Positions 7,684 to 15,473 of a DNA stretch of 64,000 bases are shown piece after piece; position 1 is the first letter of the stretch; the number at the start of each line of letters is the position of its first letter. The notes below the pieces were generated by a model. It worked only from the letters and a program-made list of their open reading frames with translations. It ran no database searches and was not told the DNA's origin. Position numbers and translations under genes: made by a program. The stretch comes from Diaminobutyricibacter sp049994905. GTDB lineage: Bacteria > Actinomycetota > Actinomycetes > Actinomycetales > Microbacteriaceae. The stretch covers positions 1 through 64,000 of the forward strand of contig NZ_CP188258.1 in NCBI RefSeq assembly GCF_049994905.1, read 5' to 3'.

Positions 7684-10240
7684 CAACATCATTCCCGACG
7701 ACGCCGCGGCCGCCGAGGGAGCTCCGATCGACTACGGCGTGCACGGCAGGATCGACCAGGTCGACCTGCAGTCGGAGATGCAGCGCTCCTACCTCGACTA
7801 CGCGATGAGCGTGATCATCGGGCGTGCTCTTCCCGAAGTGCGTGACGGACTGAAGCCGGTGCACCGCCGCGTGATCTACGCCATGTACGACGGCGGCTAC
7901 CGCCCCGACAAGGCGTTCTCGAAGTGCGCGCGCGTGGTCGGCGACGTGATGGGGCAGTTCCACCCGCACGGTGACACTGCGATCTACGATGCGTTGGTTC
8001 GTCTCGTGCAGCCGTGGAGCCTGCGCTACCCGCTCGCGCTCGGCCAGGGCAACTTCGGCTCGCCCGGAAACGACGGCGCCGCTGCTCCCCGGTACACCGA
8101 GACCAAGATGGCGCCGCTCGCCCTCGAAATGGTCAGGGACATCGACGAGGAGACCGTCGACTTCCAGGACAACTACGACGGCCGCACCCAGGAGCCGGCG
8201 GTGCTCCCGGCCCGCTTCCCGAACCTGCTGGTCAACGGTTCTGTCGGCATCGCGGTCGGCATGGCCACGAACATCCCGCCGCACAACCTGCGCGAGGTGG
8301 CCGACGGCGCCCTGTGGCACCTCGCCCACCCCGATGCGACCCGTGAGGAGCTTCTCGAGGCGCTCATCCAGCGCATCAAGGGCCCCGACTTCCCGACCGG
8401 GGCGCAGATCCTCGGCATCAAGGGCATCCAGGACACCTACCGCACCGGTCGCGGCTCCATCACGATGCGCGCGGTCGTCAACATCGACGAGATCCAGGGG
8501 CGAACCTGCCTCGTCGTGACCGAGCTTCCGTACCAGGTCAACCCGGACAACCTCGCGATCAAGATCGCCGACCTCGTGAAAGACGGCAAGATCAGCGGCA
8601 TCGCGGACATCCGCGACGAGACCAGCGGCCGCACCGGCCAGCGCCTCGTGATCGTGCTCAAGCGCGACGCGGTCGCGAAAGTCGTGCTGAACAACCTGTA
8701 CAAGCACACGCAGCTGCAGGAGAACTTCGGCGCGAACATGCTCGCGATCGTCGACAACGTGCCCCGCACCCTCGCTCTCGACGGATTCATCACCGCGTGG
8801 GTCGACCACCAGATCGAGGTCATCGTCCGGCGCACGGAGTACCGCCTGCGCAAGGCCGAGGAGCGCGCCCACATCCTGCGCGGCTACCTCAAGGCGCTCG
8901 ACGCACTCGACGAGGTCATCGCGCTCATCCGCCGGTCGCCGACCGTCGACGATGCGCGCGAAGGACTGATGGGCCTGCTCGAGGTCGACCAGGTGCAGGC
9001 CGATGCGATCCTCGCCATGCAGCTTCGCCGGCTCGCCGCCCTCGAACGCCAGAAGATCATCGACGAGCACGACGCGATCGAACTCGAGATCACGGACTTC
9101 AAGGCGATCCTCGCCGACACGGTGCGCCAGCGCACGATCGTCAGCGACGAACTCACCGAGATCGTCGACCGCTACGGCGACGACCGCCGCACCGAGATCA
9201 TGTTCGGGTTCGACGGCGACATGAGCGTCGAAGACCTGATCCCCGAAGAAGAGATGGTCGTCACCGTCACGCGCGGCGGCTACATCAAGCGCACCCGCAG
9301 CGACAACTACCGTAGCCAGCACCGCGGCGGCAAGGGCGTGAAGGGCGCGCAGCTGCGCGGCGAAGACGTGGTCGATCACTTCTTCGTCACGACGACGCAC
9401 CACTGGCTGCTGTTCTTCAGCACCAAGGGGCGCGTCTACCGCGCAAAGGCGTACGAAGTCCAGGAGGCCGGCCGCGATGCGAAAGGCCAGCACGTCGCCA
9501 ACCTGCTCGCCATGCAGCCGGATGAGGAGATCGCCGAGATCCTCGACATCCGCGACTACACCGCGGCGAAATACCTGGTGCTCGCGACCCGTGATGGCCT
9601 GATCAAGAAGACTGCGCTCAGCGAGTACGACACCAACCGTTCGGGCGGCATCATCGCGATCAAGCTGCGCGAAGAAGACGAGCTCGTCTCGGCGCTGCTC
9701 GTCGAAGACGACTCCGACCTCCTCCTCGTCTCGCGCAAGGGCATGTCGATCCGCTTCACGGCGAGCGACGAAGCGCTCCGCCCGATGGGGCGTTCCACCT
9801 CGGGTGTCATCGGAATGCACTTCCGCGGCGAAGACAAACTGCTCGACGCTTCCGTCGTCTCAGACGAGGGATATGTCTTCGTCGTCACCGAAGGCGGGTA
9901 CGCGAAGCGCACCGCGGCCGACCAGTACCGCCTGCAGAACCGCGGCGGTCTGGGCATCAAGGTCGCGAAGCTGAACGATGACCGCGGAGACCTCGTGGGC
10001 GCACTCATCGTCGACGAAGAGGACGAGGTCCTTGTGGTTCTTGCCAGCGGCAAGGTGGTACGCTCTGCCGTGGCCGAGGTACCCGCCAAGGGCCGAGACA
10101 CCATGGGTGTCGTATTCGCACGATTTGCCGAGACCGACAAAATCATCGCTCTGGCAAAGAACACCGAACGTAACCTTGATTCACACGAGGGTGATGAAGA
10201 ATCAGAGGACGTCGGGAAGGAAGAGACCGTAGATGAGTAG
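7673..10240 (+). CDS. gyrA: DNA gyrase subunit A
   Basis: DNA-breakage and rejoining subunit of gyrase. The catalytic tyrosine is Y141 in APRYTETK. The quinolone-resistance region reads HPHGDTAIYDALVR, with Thr102 at the place of E. coli Ser83. The C-terminal beta-pinwheel is present, including the GyrA box QHRGGKGVKGAQ. The acidic tail is typical. The best start is a TTG at 7673 inside the end of gyrB, giving an 11-base overlap; no ATG or GTG in frame lies before the conserved region except a GTG well downstream near 7739. The 855 aa are normal. It overlaps the following gene by 8 bases. Confidence 0.97.
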   Translation: MTSDNIIPDDAAAAEGAPIDYGVHGRIDQVDLQSEMQRSYLDYAMSVIIGRALPEVRDGLKPVHRRVIYAMYDGGYRPDKAFSKCARVVGDVMGQFHPHGDTAIYDALVRLVQPWSLRYPLALGQGNFGSPGNDGAAAPRYTETKMAPLALEMVRDIDEETVDFQDNYDGRTQEPAVLPARFPNLLVNGSVGIAVGMATNIPPHNLREVADGALWHLAHPDATREELLEALIQRIKGPDFPTGAQILGIKGIQDTYRTGRGSITMRAVVNIDEIQGRTCLVVTELPYQVNPDNLAIKIADLVKDGKISGIADIRDETSGRTGQRLVIVLKRDAVAKVVLNNLYKHTQLQENFGANMLAIVDNVPRTLALDGFITAWVDHQIEVIVRRTEYRLRKAEERAHILRGYLKALDALDEVIALIRRSPTVDDAREGLMGLLEVDQVQADAILAMQLRRLAALERQKIIDEHDAIELEITDFKAILADTVRQRTIVSDELTEIVDRYGDDRRTEIMFGFDGDMSVEDLIPEEEMVVTVTRGGYIKRTRSDNYRSQHRGGKGVKGAQLRGEDVVDHFFVTTTHHWLLFFSTKGRVYRAKAYEVQEAGRDAKGQHVANLLAMQPDEEIAEILDIRDYTAAKYLVLATRDGLIKKTALSEYDTNRSGGIIAIKLREEDELVSALLVEDDSDLLLVSRKGMSIRFTASDEALRPMGRSTSGVIGMHFRGEDKLLDASVVSDEGYVFVVTEGGYAKRTAADQYRLQNRGGLGIKVAKLNDDRGDLVGALIVDEEDEVLVVLASGKVVRSAVAEVPAKGRDTMGVVFARFAETDKIIALAKNTERNLDSHEGDEESEDVGKEETVDE

Positions 10241-10646
10241 TAGCGTCGCTGAAAAGCTCGCCCGAAAATCGTCGCGCCGTCCGGCGTCGGCCAAGCAGGT
10301 CCGGCTGAAGCTGGTCTACATCGACTTCTGGTCGAGCGTGAAGCTGTCGTTCCTGGTGGGACTGTGCCTCGCGATCATCGCGATCGTCGGCACGTTCCTC
10401 GTGTGGACGGTGCTCAACCAGACCGGGATCTTCGACCAGGTCAACAGCCTCTTCAAGGACATCTCCGGGTCCGGCGGAGCCGACCTCAAGTCCATCCTCG
10501 GGCTCGGCCAGGTGATGGGCTTCTCGCTCATCGTCGCAATCCTCGACATCGTGGTGATCACCGCGCTCGGCGCGATCTTCGCCCTGCTGTACAACCTCAG
10601 CGTGAAGATCACCGGCGGCCTGCTCGTCGGCTTCACGAACAACTGA
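10233..10646 (+). CDS. DUF3566 transmembrane protein
   Basis: 137-aa membrane protein of the DUF3566 family, always found next to gyrA in Actinobacteria; no function is established. A basic N terminus (about 30 residues with many Lys and Arg) is followed by a first hydrophobic segment at about residues 38-62 and a second at about 92-125, separated by an extracytoplasmic loop. The ATG overlaps the end of gyrA by 8 bases, so it is translated with the gyrase genes. Confidence 0.9.
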   Translation: MSSSVAEKLARKSSRRPASAKQVRLKLVYIDFWSSVKLSFLVGLCLAIIAIVGTFLVWTVLNQTGIFDQVNSLFKDISGSGGADLKSILGLGQVMGFSLIVAILDIVVITALGAIFALLYNLSVKITGGLLVGFTNN

Positions 10647-10661
10647 GCCGTGCTTATGGCG

Positions 10662-10682
10662 GCGCCGGTCCTCGCCCGGCGC
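10662..10682 (+). terminator. GC hairpin after the gyrase operon
   Basis: GCGCCGG at 10662-10668 pairs perfectly with CCGGCGC at 10676-10682 around a 7-base loop, 16 bases after the DUF3566 stop. There is no T-run. The loop and right arm sequence GTCCTCGCCCGGCG recurs at 10901-10914 after tRNA-Ile. Confidence 0.4.
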
Positions 10683-10750
10683 GGCATGGCTTCGCTTCGG
10701 CCGCGCGCGAGTGCCCTTCGCTTCGCGGGTACCGGAGGTAGCCCGCTCAA

Positions 10751-10780
10751 TTCGGAGAATCCGTGAGAATCAGGTAGTCT
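10751..10780 (+). promoter_or_regulatory. Candidate promoter for tRNA-Ile
   Basis: TTCGGA (10751-10756) and TAGTCT (10775-10780) are separated by 18 bases, and the tRNA begins 24 bases after the -10-like box. Similarity to consensus is moderate. Confidence 0.35.
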
Positions 10781-10803
10781 CTAATTCGCCCAATCGGGCA
10801 CTC

Positions 10804-10877
10804 GGGGATATAGCTCAGGCGGTTAGAGCGCTTCGCTGATAACGAAGAGGTCCGAGGTTCAAGTCCTCGTATCCCCA
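10804..10877 (+). tRNA. tRNA-Ile (GAT anticodon)
   Basis: 74-base cloverleaf. The acceptor stem GGGGATA (10804-10810) pairs with TATCCCC (10870-10876), and the discriminator A is at 10877. The anticodon arm is CTTCG-CTGATAA-CGAAG, with GAT at 10838-10840. The T arm carries GGTTCAAGTCC. The CCA end is not encoded. Location after gyrA and before tRNA-Ala is conserved in Actinobacteria. Confidence 0.97.
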
Positions 10878-10952
10878 CGTGTTTGTTTCTGGCTTCGCCC
10901 GTCCTCGCCCGGCGAACGCGAACCAGGAGAGCACCGCAACTCAATACCCCCC

Positions 10953-11025
10953 GGGGCCTTAGCTCAGTTGGTAGAGCGCCTGCTTTGCAAGCAGGATGTC
11001 AGGAGTTCGAATCTCCTAGGCTCCA
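10953..11025 (+). tRNA. tRNA-Ala (TGC anticodon)
   Basis: 73-base cloverleaf. The acceptor GGGGCCT (10953-10959) pairs with AGGCTCC (11018-11024) with one G-T wobble, and the discriminator A is at 11025. The anticodon stem CCTGC/GCAGG encloses TTTGCAA, with TGC at 10986-10988. The CCA end is not encoded. Confidence 0.97.
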
Positions 11026-11049
11026 CAAATATCTCCCGATCGGGCCGCG

Positions 11050-11526
11050 TCACCTTTCGGTCAGCGATCCCGGCGGCACGATCGGCCGGGTCGCGAACGG
11101 ACTCGAGTACGAGACGCTGGTGGTCACGCTGCCCAGCGTGCCGACGCGACCACTCACCTGCTCGAGATGGCGCATCGACGTCGCGACGACCTTGATGATG
11201 AAACAATCGTCGCCCGTGACGTGATGAGCCTCGACCACCTCGGGAATCGCGCCGAGAAGCTCGTGGAGAGGCGCGTAGTTGCTGCTCGGGTACCGCAGGC
11301 GCAGATAGGCGAGGATGCCGTAGCCCAGGCGCTCCGGATCGACCACCGCCCGATACCCCTGGATCACGCCCGCCTCCTCAAGCCGGCGCACGCGCTCGGC
11401 CACTGCGCTGTTGGACATGTGGACCGCTCGCGAGAGGTCAGCGATGGACTGACGGCCATCCGTCTGAAGCTCGGCGAGGATGCGGTCGTCGACCGCGTCG
11501 GTCACGAATGTGGAATCGATGGTCAT
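11050..11526 (-). CDS. Lrp/AsnC family transcriptional regulator
   Basis: 158-aa feast/famine regulator. An N-terminal winged helix-turn-helix spans about residues 10-60 (DDRILAELQTDGRQSIADL, then SNSAVAERVRRLEEAGVI), followed by the alpha/beta RAM ligand-binding domain (about 70-150) with the typical HHVTGDDCFIIKV segment. Such proteins form octamers and usually sense amino acids. It is divergent from the rhodanese gene, 92 bases away, and could regulate it and itself; the ligand cannot be told from sequence. Confidence 0.9.
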   Translation of the reverse strand: MTIDSTFVTDAVDDRILAELQTDGRQSIADLSRAVHMSNSAVAERVRRLEEAGVIQGYRAVVDPERLGYGILAYLRLRYPSSNYAPLHELLGAIPEVVEAHHVTGDDCFIIKVVATSMRHLEQVSGRVGTLGSVTTSVSYSSPFATRPIVPPGSLTER

Positions 11527-11606
11527 TCGGGAATTCTGCCACCAGATTGACGGCGCGGGAGCGACAATGCCGCAGAACGACTCTTCAATCGGGCGATCTT
11601 CGCCTC

Positions 11607-11612
11607 TAGCCT
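11607..11612 (+). promoter_or_regulatory. -10 box of a probable leaderless rhodanese mRNA
   Basis: TAGCCT ends 6 bases before the ATG at 11619. This spacing puts the transcript start at or next to the start codon, and no Shine-Dalgarno sequence is present. Confidence 0.4.
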
Positions 11613-11618
11613 GTGGTC

Positions 11619-12056
11619 ATGACATCACACTCGGAACCCGTACGACATTTCGCTGCAAAACTCCGGTTCGAGACCGACCCGTCTGACGTGCACGCTGCCA
11701 TCGAGAACGGCGACGCATTCGTTCTCATAGACACCCGCGGTGAAGAGGCATGGCGACAGGGGCGCGTTCCGCAAGCGATCCACCTGCCGACCGCGGAGAT
11801 CGGGCAACGCGCATCCGCCGTCGTCGCGCCGGGGACACCGGTTGTCGTGTACTGCTGGGGGCCAGGCTGCAACGGCTCGACGAAAGCGGCCCTCCAGTTC
11901 AGCCTGCTCGGTTACGAAGTGCGCGAGATGATCGGCGGCTTCGAGTACTGGGCGCGCGAAGGCCTGCCGGTCATCGACGAGAACGGCGCGGTCGAACGCA
12001 ACATCGACGAGTTGACTGCGCCCATCGGAATCGGCGCGATCGACTGCGCCTGCTGA
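11619..12056 (+). CDS. Rhodanese-like domain protein
   Basis: 145-aa single rhodanese domain, a sulfur-transfer or phosphatase-like fold. The active-site loop reads VVYCWGPGCNGSTKAA, where the first Cys (in YCWGPGC) is the expected persulfide-forming nucleophile; the preceding LIDTRGEEAW is the typical central Asp motif. A second Cys pair, CAC, ends the protein. I chose the ATG at 11619 because of the leaderless-type -10 box just upstream; an in-frame GTG lies two codons earlier. It is divergent from the Lrp/AsnC regulator. Substrate unknown. Confidence 0.87.
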   Translation: MTSHSEPVRHFAAKLRFETDPSDVHAAIENGDAFVLIDTRGEEAWRQGRVPQAIHLPTAEIGQRASAVVAPGTPVVVYCWGPGCNGSTKAALQFSLLGYEVREMIGGFEYWAREGLPVIDENGAVERNIDELTAPIGIGAIDCAC

Positions 12057-12059
12057 CCC

Positions 12060-12404
12060 TCAGGCGTTGAACCGCAGGCCGAACCCCTCGAAGTAGGACG
12101 CCAGCCGGTTCAGCTCCTTCACGTGTTGCCGCCGTGACGTGTCGAGGACGGCCGACACCATGATCACCGCTCCCGATGCCGGCTCCTCGTCATCAGTGAT
12201 CCACAGGGTGACGCTGGCATCGGAGGTCTGGCTGAACGGGCGCGTCCACTTCGACGGACGCGGTCGCGTGGCGACCACGTGGTCAGAGCGTCGCGCCATG
12301 ACGGCCCAGCGACCATCCGTAGTGAGAAGGGATTCGACCCGGTCCAGGGCCTCATGACCGCACAGTGGAGTACGGAATGCGTGCTGTACCTCGACAACGG
12401 ACAC
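12060..12404 (-). CDS. Hypothetical protein
   Basis: 114-aa protein that I do not recognise. The start GTG at 12404 is supported by a TACGTT -10-like box (minus strand, 12417-12412) seven bases upstream, suggesting a leaderless mRNA; a longer reading frame continues upstream but would overlap the Nudix gene head-on. The sequence has a basic middle (residues about 36-52) and then a beta-rich part, ASVTLWITDDEEPASGAVIM, ending in the helical HVKELNRLASYFEGFGLRF. No signal peptide or membrane segment is visible. It ends 3 bases from the rhodanese stop in tail-to-tail orientation. Confidence 0.6.
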   Translation of the reverse strand: MSVVEVQHAFRTPLCGHEALDRVESLLTTDGRWAVMARRSDHVVATRPRPSKWTRPFSQTSDASVTLWITDDEEPASGAVIMVSAVLDTSRRQHVKELNRLASYFEGFGLRFNA

Positions 12405-12497
12405 AAACCTGAACGTACAGTGAACACACCCTGTGTGCAGAGCCCCCTTTCGGGTGAAGCGGTCACCGGATGCGGGCCGCCGCAGTAGGGTGACGGA

Positions 12498-12917
12498 ATG
12501 GACATCCGGGTTGCCGCGTACGGAGTGATCGTCGACGGGGAGCGCATCCTTCTCGCACACTGGAACGAAAGCGGACGGTCGGGGTGGACGCTCCCGGGCG
12601 GAGGAATCGACCCGGGGGAGGATCCCGCAGATGCCGCGCGGCGCGAGATCCTCGAGGAGACGGGTTACACCGCGGAACTCGACACACTGCTCGACATCGA
12701 CTCACGGATCGTGCCGGCCGACCAGAGGCTCGACGGGTCGGGGCGGCCGCTGCACGCGCTGCCCATCATCTACCGGGCGCACATCCTGTCGGGCAAACTG
12801 ACGAACGAACTCGAGGGGACGACAGACGAGGCCGCCTGGTTCCGGCTCAGCGAAGTGCCGAACCGTCGCGTCGAGCTGGTGAACGTCGCGCTCCGGCTGA
12901 TCGCGCCATCCGCCTGA
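12498..12917 (+). CDS. Nudix hydrolase
   Basis: 139-aa Nudix hydrolase, cleaving a nucleoside diphosphate linked to another group. The Nudix box is complete: GGGIDPGEDPADAARREILEE followed by TGY, with the metal-binding REILEE helix (about residues 35-57). The rest fits a small single-domain family member; the substrate cannot be predicted. A TAGGGT box at 12486-12491 ends 6 bases before the ATG, so a leaderless mRNA is likely. The stop codon overlaps the start of a 16-bp tandem duplication. Confidence 0.9.
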   Translation: MDIRVAAYGVIVDGERILLAHWNESGRSGWTLPGGGIDPGEDPADAARREILEETGYTAELDTLLDIDSRIVPADQRLDGSGRPLHALPIIYRAHILSGKLTNELEGTTDEAAWFRLSEVPNRRVELVNVALRLIAPSA

Positions 12918-12947
12918 TCCTTTCAGCTCCAGATCCTTTCAGCTCCA
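12916..12947. repeat. Perfect 16-bp tandem duplication
   Basis: GATCCTTTCAGCTCCA occurs at 12916-12931 and again immediately at 12932-12947 without mismatch. The first copy begins inside the Nudix stop codon. It looks like a recent slippage duplication. Confidence 0.85.
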
Positions 12948-12961
12948 GCGCGCGCGAACGA

Positions 12962-12992
12962 AGGGGGGCGCCGTCCGCAGACGCCACCCCTC
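12962..12992. terminator. Imperfect hairpin between convergent genes
   Basis: GGGGGGCGCCGTC and GACGCCACCCC form an interrupted GC-rich stem around CGCA, between the Nudix stop and the minus-strand membrane-protein stop. It may terminate both transcripts; no clear T-run is present. Confidence 0.35.
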
Positions 12993-13008
12993 TTAGAAGT
13001 CGTACAGG

Positions 13009-13533
13009 CTACTCGCTTGCCGGTGATGCAGGTTCTTCGTCGGCGACCCACAGCTCGTCGTCGGCGCGGAACGTCTGCCAGACGGCGTAGAGCAGGCCTG
13101 CTGCCGCGATCAGGCCGAGCACGACCGCGACCGCACCGCCTGCACCGCGGCCGGACTTCTCTTCGACCACCTTGCGCGACGTGAACGGACGCTCGCCCGC
13201 ATAAGCGCGGGCGCGGGCATCGCGCGCATAGTCGGCCATCGACATCGCGGTGCCGATCGCGGAACCGACGGCAGGGATGACGTCGCCCACGAATCGCTCC
13301 TTCGCGGCACCCGCAAGACGACCGGGCGCTTCCATTCCCGGGCGGACATACTGGTGGTAGCCCGCATGCACACGCGGGGCCACTTCTTCTCTGTTAAGGT
13401 GTCCGACCTGCCTGCTGGCCTCCTTGGCCACGGCGTTCGCGCGAGCGAGGAGGTCCTGCTGCTCCTCCCACAGCTCCTCAGCGGCACTGCGCAGTTGATC
13501 GAGTTCCTTCTTACGCTTCTTTGTCAGGCTCAT
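13009..13533 (-). CDS. Hypothetical membrane-anchored helical protein
   Basis: 174-aa protein of unknown function. The ATG at 13533 has an ideal GGAGGT six bases upstream, so longer starts are rejected. The N-terminal 50 residues are highly charged and likely coiled-coil (KKRKKELDQLRSAAEELWEE). The middle is helical, one hydrophobic segment (about residues 134-156) is near the C terminus, and the tail is acidic. This suggests a C-terminal membrane anchor with a cytoplasmic helical domain. It converges with the Nudix gene and is divergent from the cyclophilin gene. Confidence 0.8.
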   Translation of the reverse strand: MSLTKKRKKELDQLRSAAEELWEEQQDLLARANAVAKEASRQVGHLNREEVAPRVHAGYHQYVRPGMEAPGRLAGAAKERFVGDVIPAVGSAIGTAMSMADYARDARARAYAGERPFTSRKVVEEKSGRGAGGAVAVVLGLIAAAGLLYAVWQTFRADDELWVADEEPASPASE

Positions 13534-13634
13534 ATGGACCTCCATTGCGTGGTGTAGCGAACAGTCTCCATCTTGCCACCGAATGCGCTGAGGGTAACCC
13601 GAGAGGTTCGAACGCCTGTGCAAGAATTGACCTC

Positions 13635-14174
13635 ATGTCAAAGCACACCGCTGTCGCCACACTCCACACGAACTACGGGGACATCAAGGTCAACCTGTAC
13701 GGAAACCACGCCCCCAAGACGGTCAGGAACTTCGTTGGACTCGCGACGGGTGAGATCGAGTGGAAGAACCCGTCCACGGGTGCGACCACCTCGGACAAGC
13801 TCTATGACGGTGTGATCTTCCACCGCATCATCCCCGGTTTCATGATCCAGGGCGGCGACCCCCTCGGCACCGGCACCGGCGGCCCCGGCTACCAGTTCGA
13901 CGACGAGATCAACCCGGAACTCGACTTCACCGAGCCGTATATTCTCGCGATGGCGAACGCCGGCATCCAGGGCGGTCGCGGCACGAACGGCTCGCAGTTC
14001 TTCATCACCGTCGCGCCGACGACCTGGCTCCAGGGCAAGCACACGATCTTCGGTGCTGTCGAAGACGAAGCCTCGCGCAAGGTGATCGACAAGCTGGCAG
14101 ACCTGCCGACCGACGCCCGCGACCGTCCGCTGGACGACGTGGTGATCGAGTCGGTCACGGTCGAGCAGGCCTAG
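13635..14174 (+). CDS. Cyclophilin-type peptidyl-prolyl cis-trans isomerase
   Basis: 179-aa cyclophilin, catalysing proline isomerisation during protein folding; no signal peptide, so cytoplasmic. The family core is intact: FHRIIPGFMIQGGDP with catalytic Arg and Gln, then MANAGIQGGRGTNGSQFFIT, and the WLQGKHTIFG segment with the substrate-binding Trp. The ATG at 13635 starts just before the first beta strand. The gene is 7 bases from the rhomboid gene and probably cotranscribed with it. Known in Actinobacteria as the ppiA-type gene close to the origin. Confidence 0.95.
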   Translation: MSKHTAVATLHTNYGDIKVNLYGNHAPKTVRNFVGLATGEIEWKNPSTGATTSDKLYDGVIFHRIIPGFMIQGGDPLGTGTGGPGYQFDDEINPELDFTEPYILAMANAGIQGGRGTNGSQFFITVAPTTWLQGKHTIFGAVEDEASRKVIDKLADLPTDARDRPLDDVVIESVTVEQA

Positions 14175-14181
14175 GGCTCCT

Positions 14182-15021
14182 ATGACACAGCCCGCGGATA
14201 CCCGGGCTGCCTATTGCTACCGGCACCCGGACCGCCAAAGTTACGTTCTCTGCCAGAGGTGTGGGCGCACGATCTGCCCCGAGTGCCAGACGCCGGCGCC
14301 CGTCGGCGTCATCTGCCCTGAATGCATGCGGCAGCAGAGAGCAGAAGCGCCGCGCACGAAGCCCCAGGTGATCACGCGCCTGACCGGTCGCGGCGCCCCG
14401 GTCATCACGTACGCGATCATCGGCCTCTGCGTCTTCGTCTTCATCCTTCAGTCGCTTCCCGGTATCGGCAACTCGGTCACGAGCGCGATCTGGTACGCGG
14501 GTGCTTACTCGTATCCGCAGAATTTCGAACTGTGGCGGATGCTCACCTCGGTGTTCGCGCACGGGAGCATCCTGCACATCGCCCTGAACATGTACACGTT
14601 CTGGATCTTCGGGACGCTGCTCGAACCGCTGCTCGGGCGCGCGCGCTTCCTGGCGCTGTTTCTTCTGAGCGGCTTCGCCGGCTCGGTCGGGGTACTCATT
14701 CTCGCGTCCCCGACGACGCCCGTGCTCGGTGCGTCTGGCGCGATCTTCGGGCTGCTCGGCGCCTTTCTCGTCATTCAGCGCCGGCTGGGCGGCAACGCGA
14801 CCCAGTTGCTGATCCTGGTGGGCATCAACCTGATCATCGGATTCATCCCCGGCTTCAACGTGGCGTGGCAGGCGCATGTCGGCGGCCTGATCGCGGGAGC
14901 GCTGATCGGGTTGATCTACGTCGAGACGCGGTCTCCGGCGCGACGCAACCTTCAGATCGGTCTGATGAGCCTTCTGACGCTCGTGCTGCTCGGATTGAGC
15001 GCCATCCACCTCTTCGCCTGA
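14182..15021 (+). CDS. Rhomboid family intramembrane serine protease
   Basis: 279-aa polytopic membrane protease. The catalytic Ser lies in GASGAIFG (about residues 184-191) and the catalytic His in WQAHVGG near 234; the family HxxxN equivalent is HIALNMYTFW. At least six hydrophobic segments run from about residue 73 to the C terminus. The N-terminal 55 residues form a Cys/His-rich, probably zinc-binding module (CYRHPDRQSYVLCQRCGR, then CPEC and a second CPEC), common in actinobacterial rhomboids. It follows the cyclophilin gene by 7 bases. Substrates are unknown. Confidence 0.93.
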   Translation: MTQPADTRAAYCYRHPDRQSYVLCQRCGRTICPECQTPAPVGVICPECMRQQRAEAPRTKPQVITRLTGRGAPVITYAIIGLCVFVFILQSLPGIGNSVTSAIWYAGAYSYPQNFELWRMLTSVFAHGSILHIALNMYTFWIFGTLLEPLLGRARFLALFLLSGFAGSVGVLILASPTTPVLGASGAIFGLLGAFLVIQRRLGGNATQLLILVGINLIIGFIPGFNVAWQAHVGGLIAGALIGLIYVETRSPARRNLQIGLMSLLTLVLLGLSAIHLFA

Positions 15022-15031
15022 GCGGCGGGAA

Positions 15032-15045
15032 AGTTATCCACAGGC
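15032..15045 (+). promoter_or_regulatory. DnaA box downstream of crgA
   Basis: AGTTATCCACAGGC contains a perfect TTATCCACA (15034-15042). The exact reverse complement of all 14 bases occurs at 15422-15435, on the other side of crgA. Confidence 0.7.
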
Positions 15046-15111
15046 TTATTAACACTGGGGATAGTTACAGCGGTGTAATTGTCCCCACTGTTGCGGACCC
15101 TCGAGAAGGGG

Positions 15112-15354
15112 TCAGCGCCACCGCGTGGTCATCAGGAAGCCGATGAAAGCGATGCCGAAACCGACGAGGATGTTCCACGCGCCGAGTGCGGGAATCGGAT
15201 ATTGGCTCTGGCTGACGTAGAAGACGATGATCCAGATGAGGCCGAGGAGCATGAAGCCGAACATGACCGGCTTGAACCACACCGGGTTGGGTGCGTCTTC
15301 GCCGGACTGCGCGACGTTGCGCTCGGGTTTGCTCGGGGACTTGGTGCGTGCCAT
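15112..15354 (-). CDS. crgA: Cell division protein CrgA
   Basis: 80-aa membrane protein that works at the division septum and links to FtsZ, PBPs and peptidoglycan synthesis in Actinobacteria. Two hydrophobic segments (about residues 29-49 and 57-76) follow a charged N terminus; the pattern NPVWFKPVMFGFMLLGLIWI and GAWNILVGFGIAFIGFL is characteristic. The ATG at 15354 has a TACACT box ending 8 bases upstream, consistent with a leaderless mRNA. It converges with rhomboid and diverges from sortase, and it is bracketed by two DnaA boxes. Position near the origin and pknB is conserved. Confidence 0.93.
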   Translation of the reverse strand: MARTKSPSKPERNVAQSGEDAPNPVWFKPVMFGFMLLGLIWIIVFYVSQSQYPIPALGAWNILVGFGIAFIGFLMTTRWR

Positions 15355-15421
15355 AGGTCAATAGTGTACGGGACAACGCCGGTCACTCTCTCCGCGCGCT
15401 CGCCTGCGCAGGCGCTTCCCA

Positions 15422-15435
15422 GCCTGTGGATAACT
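15422..15435 (-). promoter_or_regulatory. DnaA box in the crgA-sortase divergent promoter region
   Basis: GCCTGTGGATAACT contains a perfect inverted TTATCCACA (15425-15433) and is the exact reverse complement of 15032-15045. It lies 68 bases upstream of crgA and about 26 bases before the sortase -10 box, so a bound DnaA would sit at or just upstream of the -35 region of the sortase promoter. Confidence 0.7.
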
Positions 15436-15460
15436 CCGTGGGGCTCACGGACGACGCTTG

Positions 15461-15466
15461 TAGAAT
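15461..15466 (+). promoter_or_regulatory. -10 box of the sortase gene
   Basis: TAGAAT ends 7 bases before the sortase ATG, again the spacing of a leaderless transcript. No clear -35 is seen. Confidence 0.5.
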
Positions 15467-15473
15467 CATCGCC

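Noticed and set aside
5845..9820. Long minus-strand frames opposite gyrB and gyrA
   Set aside because: They mirror the codon structure of the gyrase genes and show no recognisable domain.
10804..11025. rRNA operon remnant around tRNA-Ile and tRNA-Ala
   Set aside because: The two tRNAs often lie in rRNA spacers in other bacteria, but here no rRNA sequence is found and location after gyrA is normal for Actinobacteria.
12405..12560. Longer start for the minus-strand hypothetical gene at 12060
   Set aside because: It would run head-on into the Nudix coding region, and the GTG at 12404 has a leaderless-type -10 box.
14155..15009. 284-codon minus-strand frame opposite the rhomboid gene
   Set aside because: Highly Arg/Glu-rich shadow; the plus strand clearly encodes rhomboid with intact catalytic motifs.
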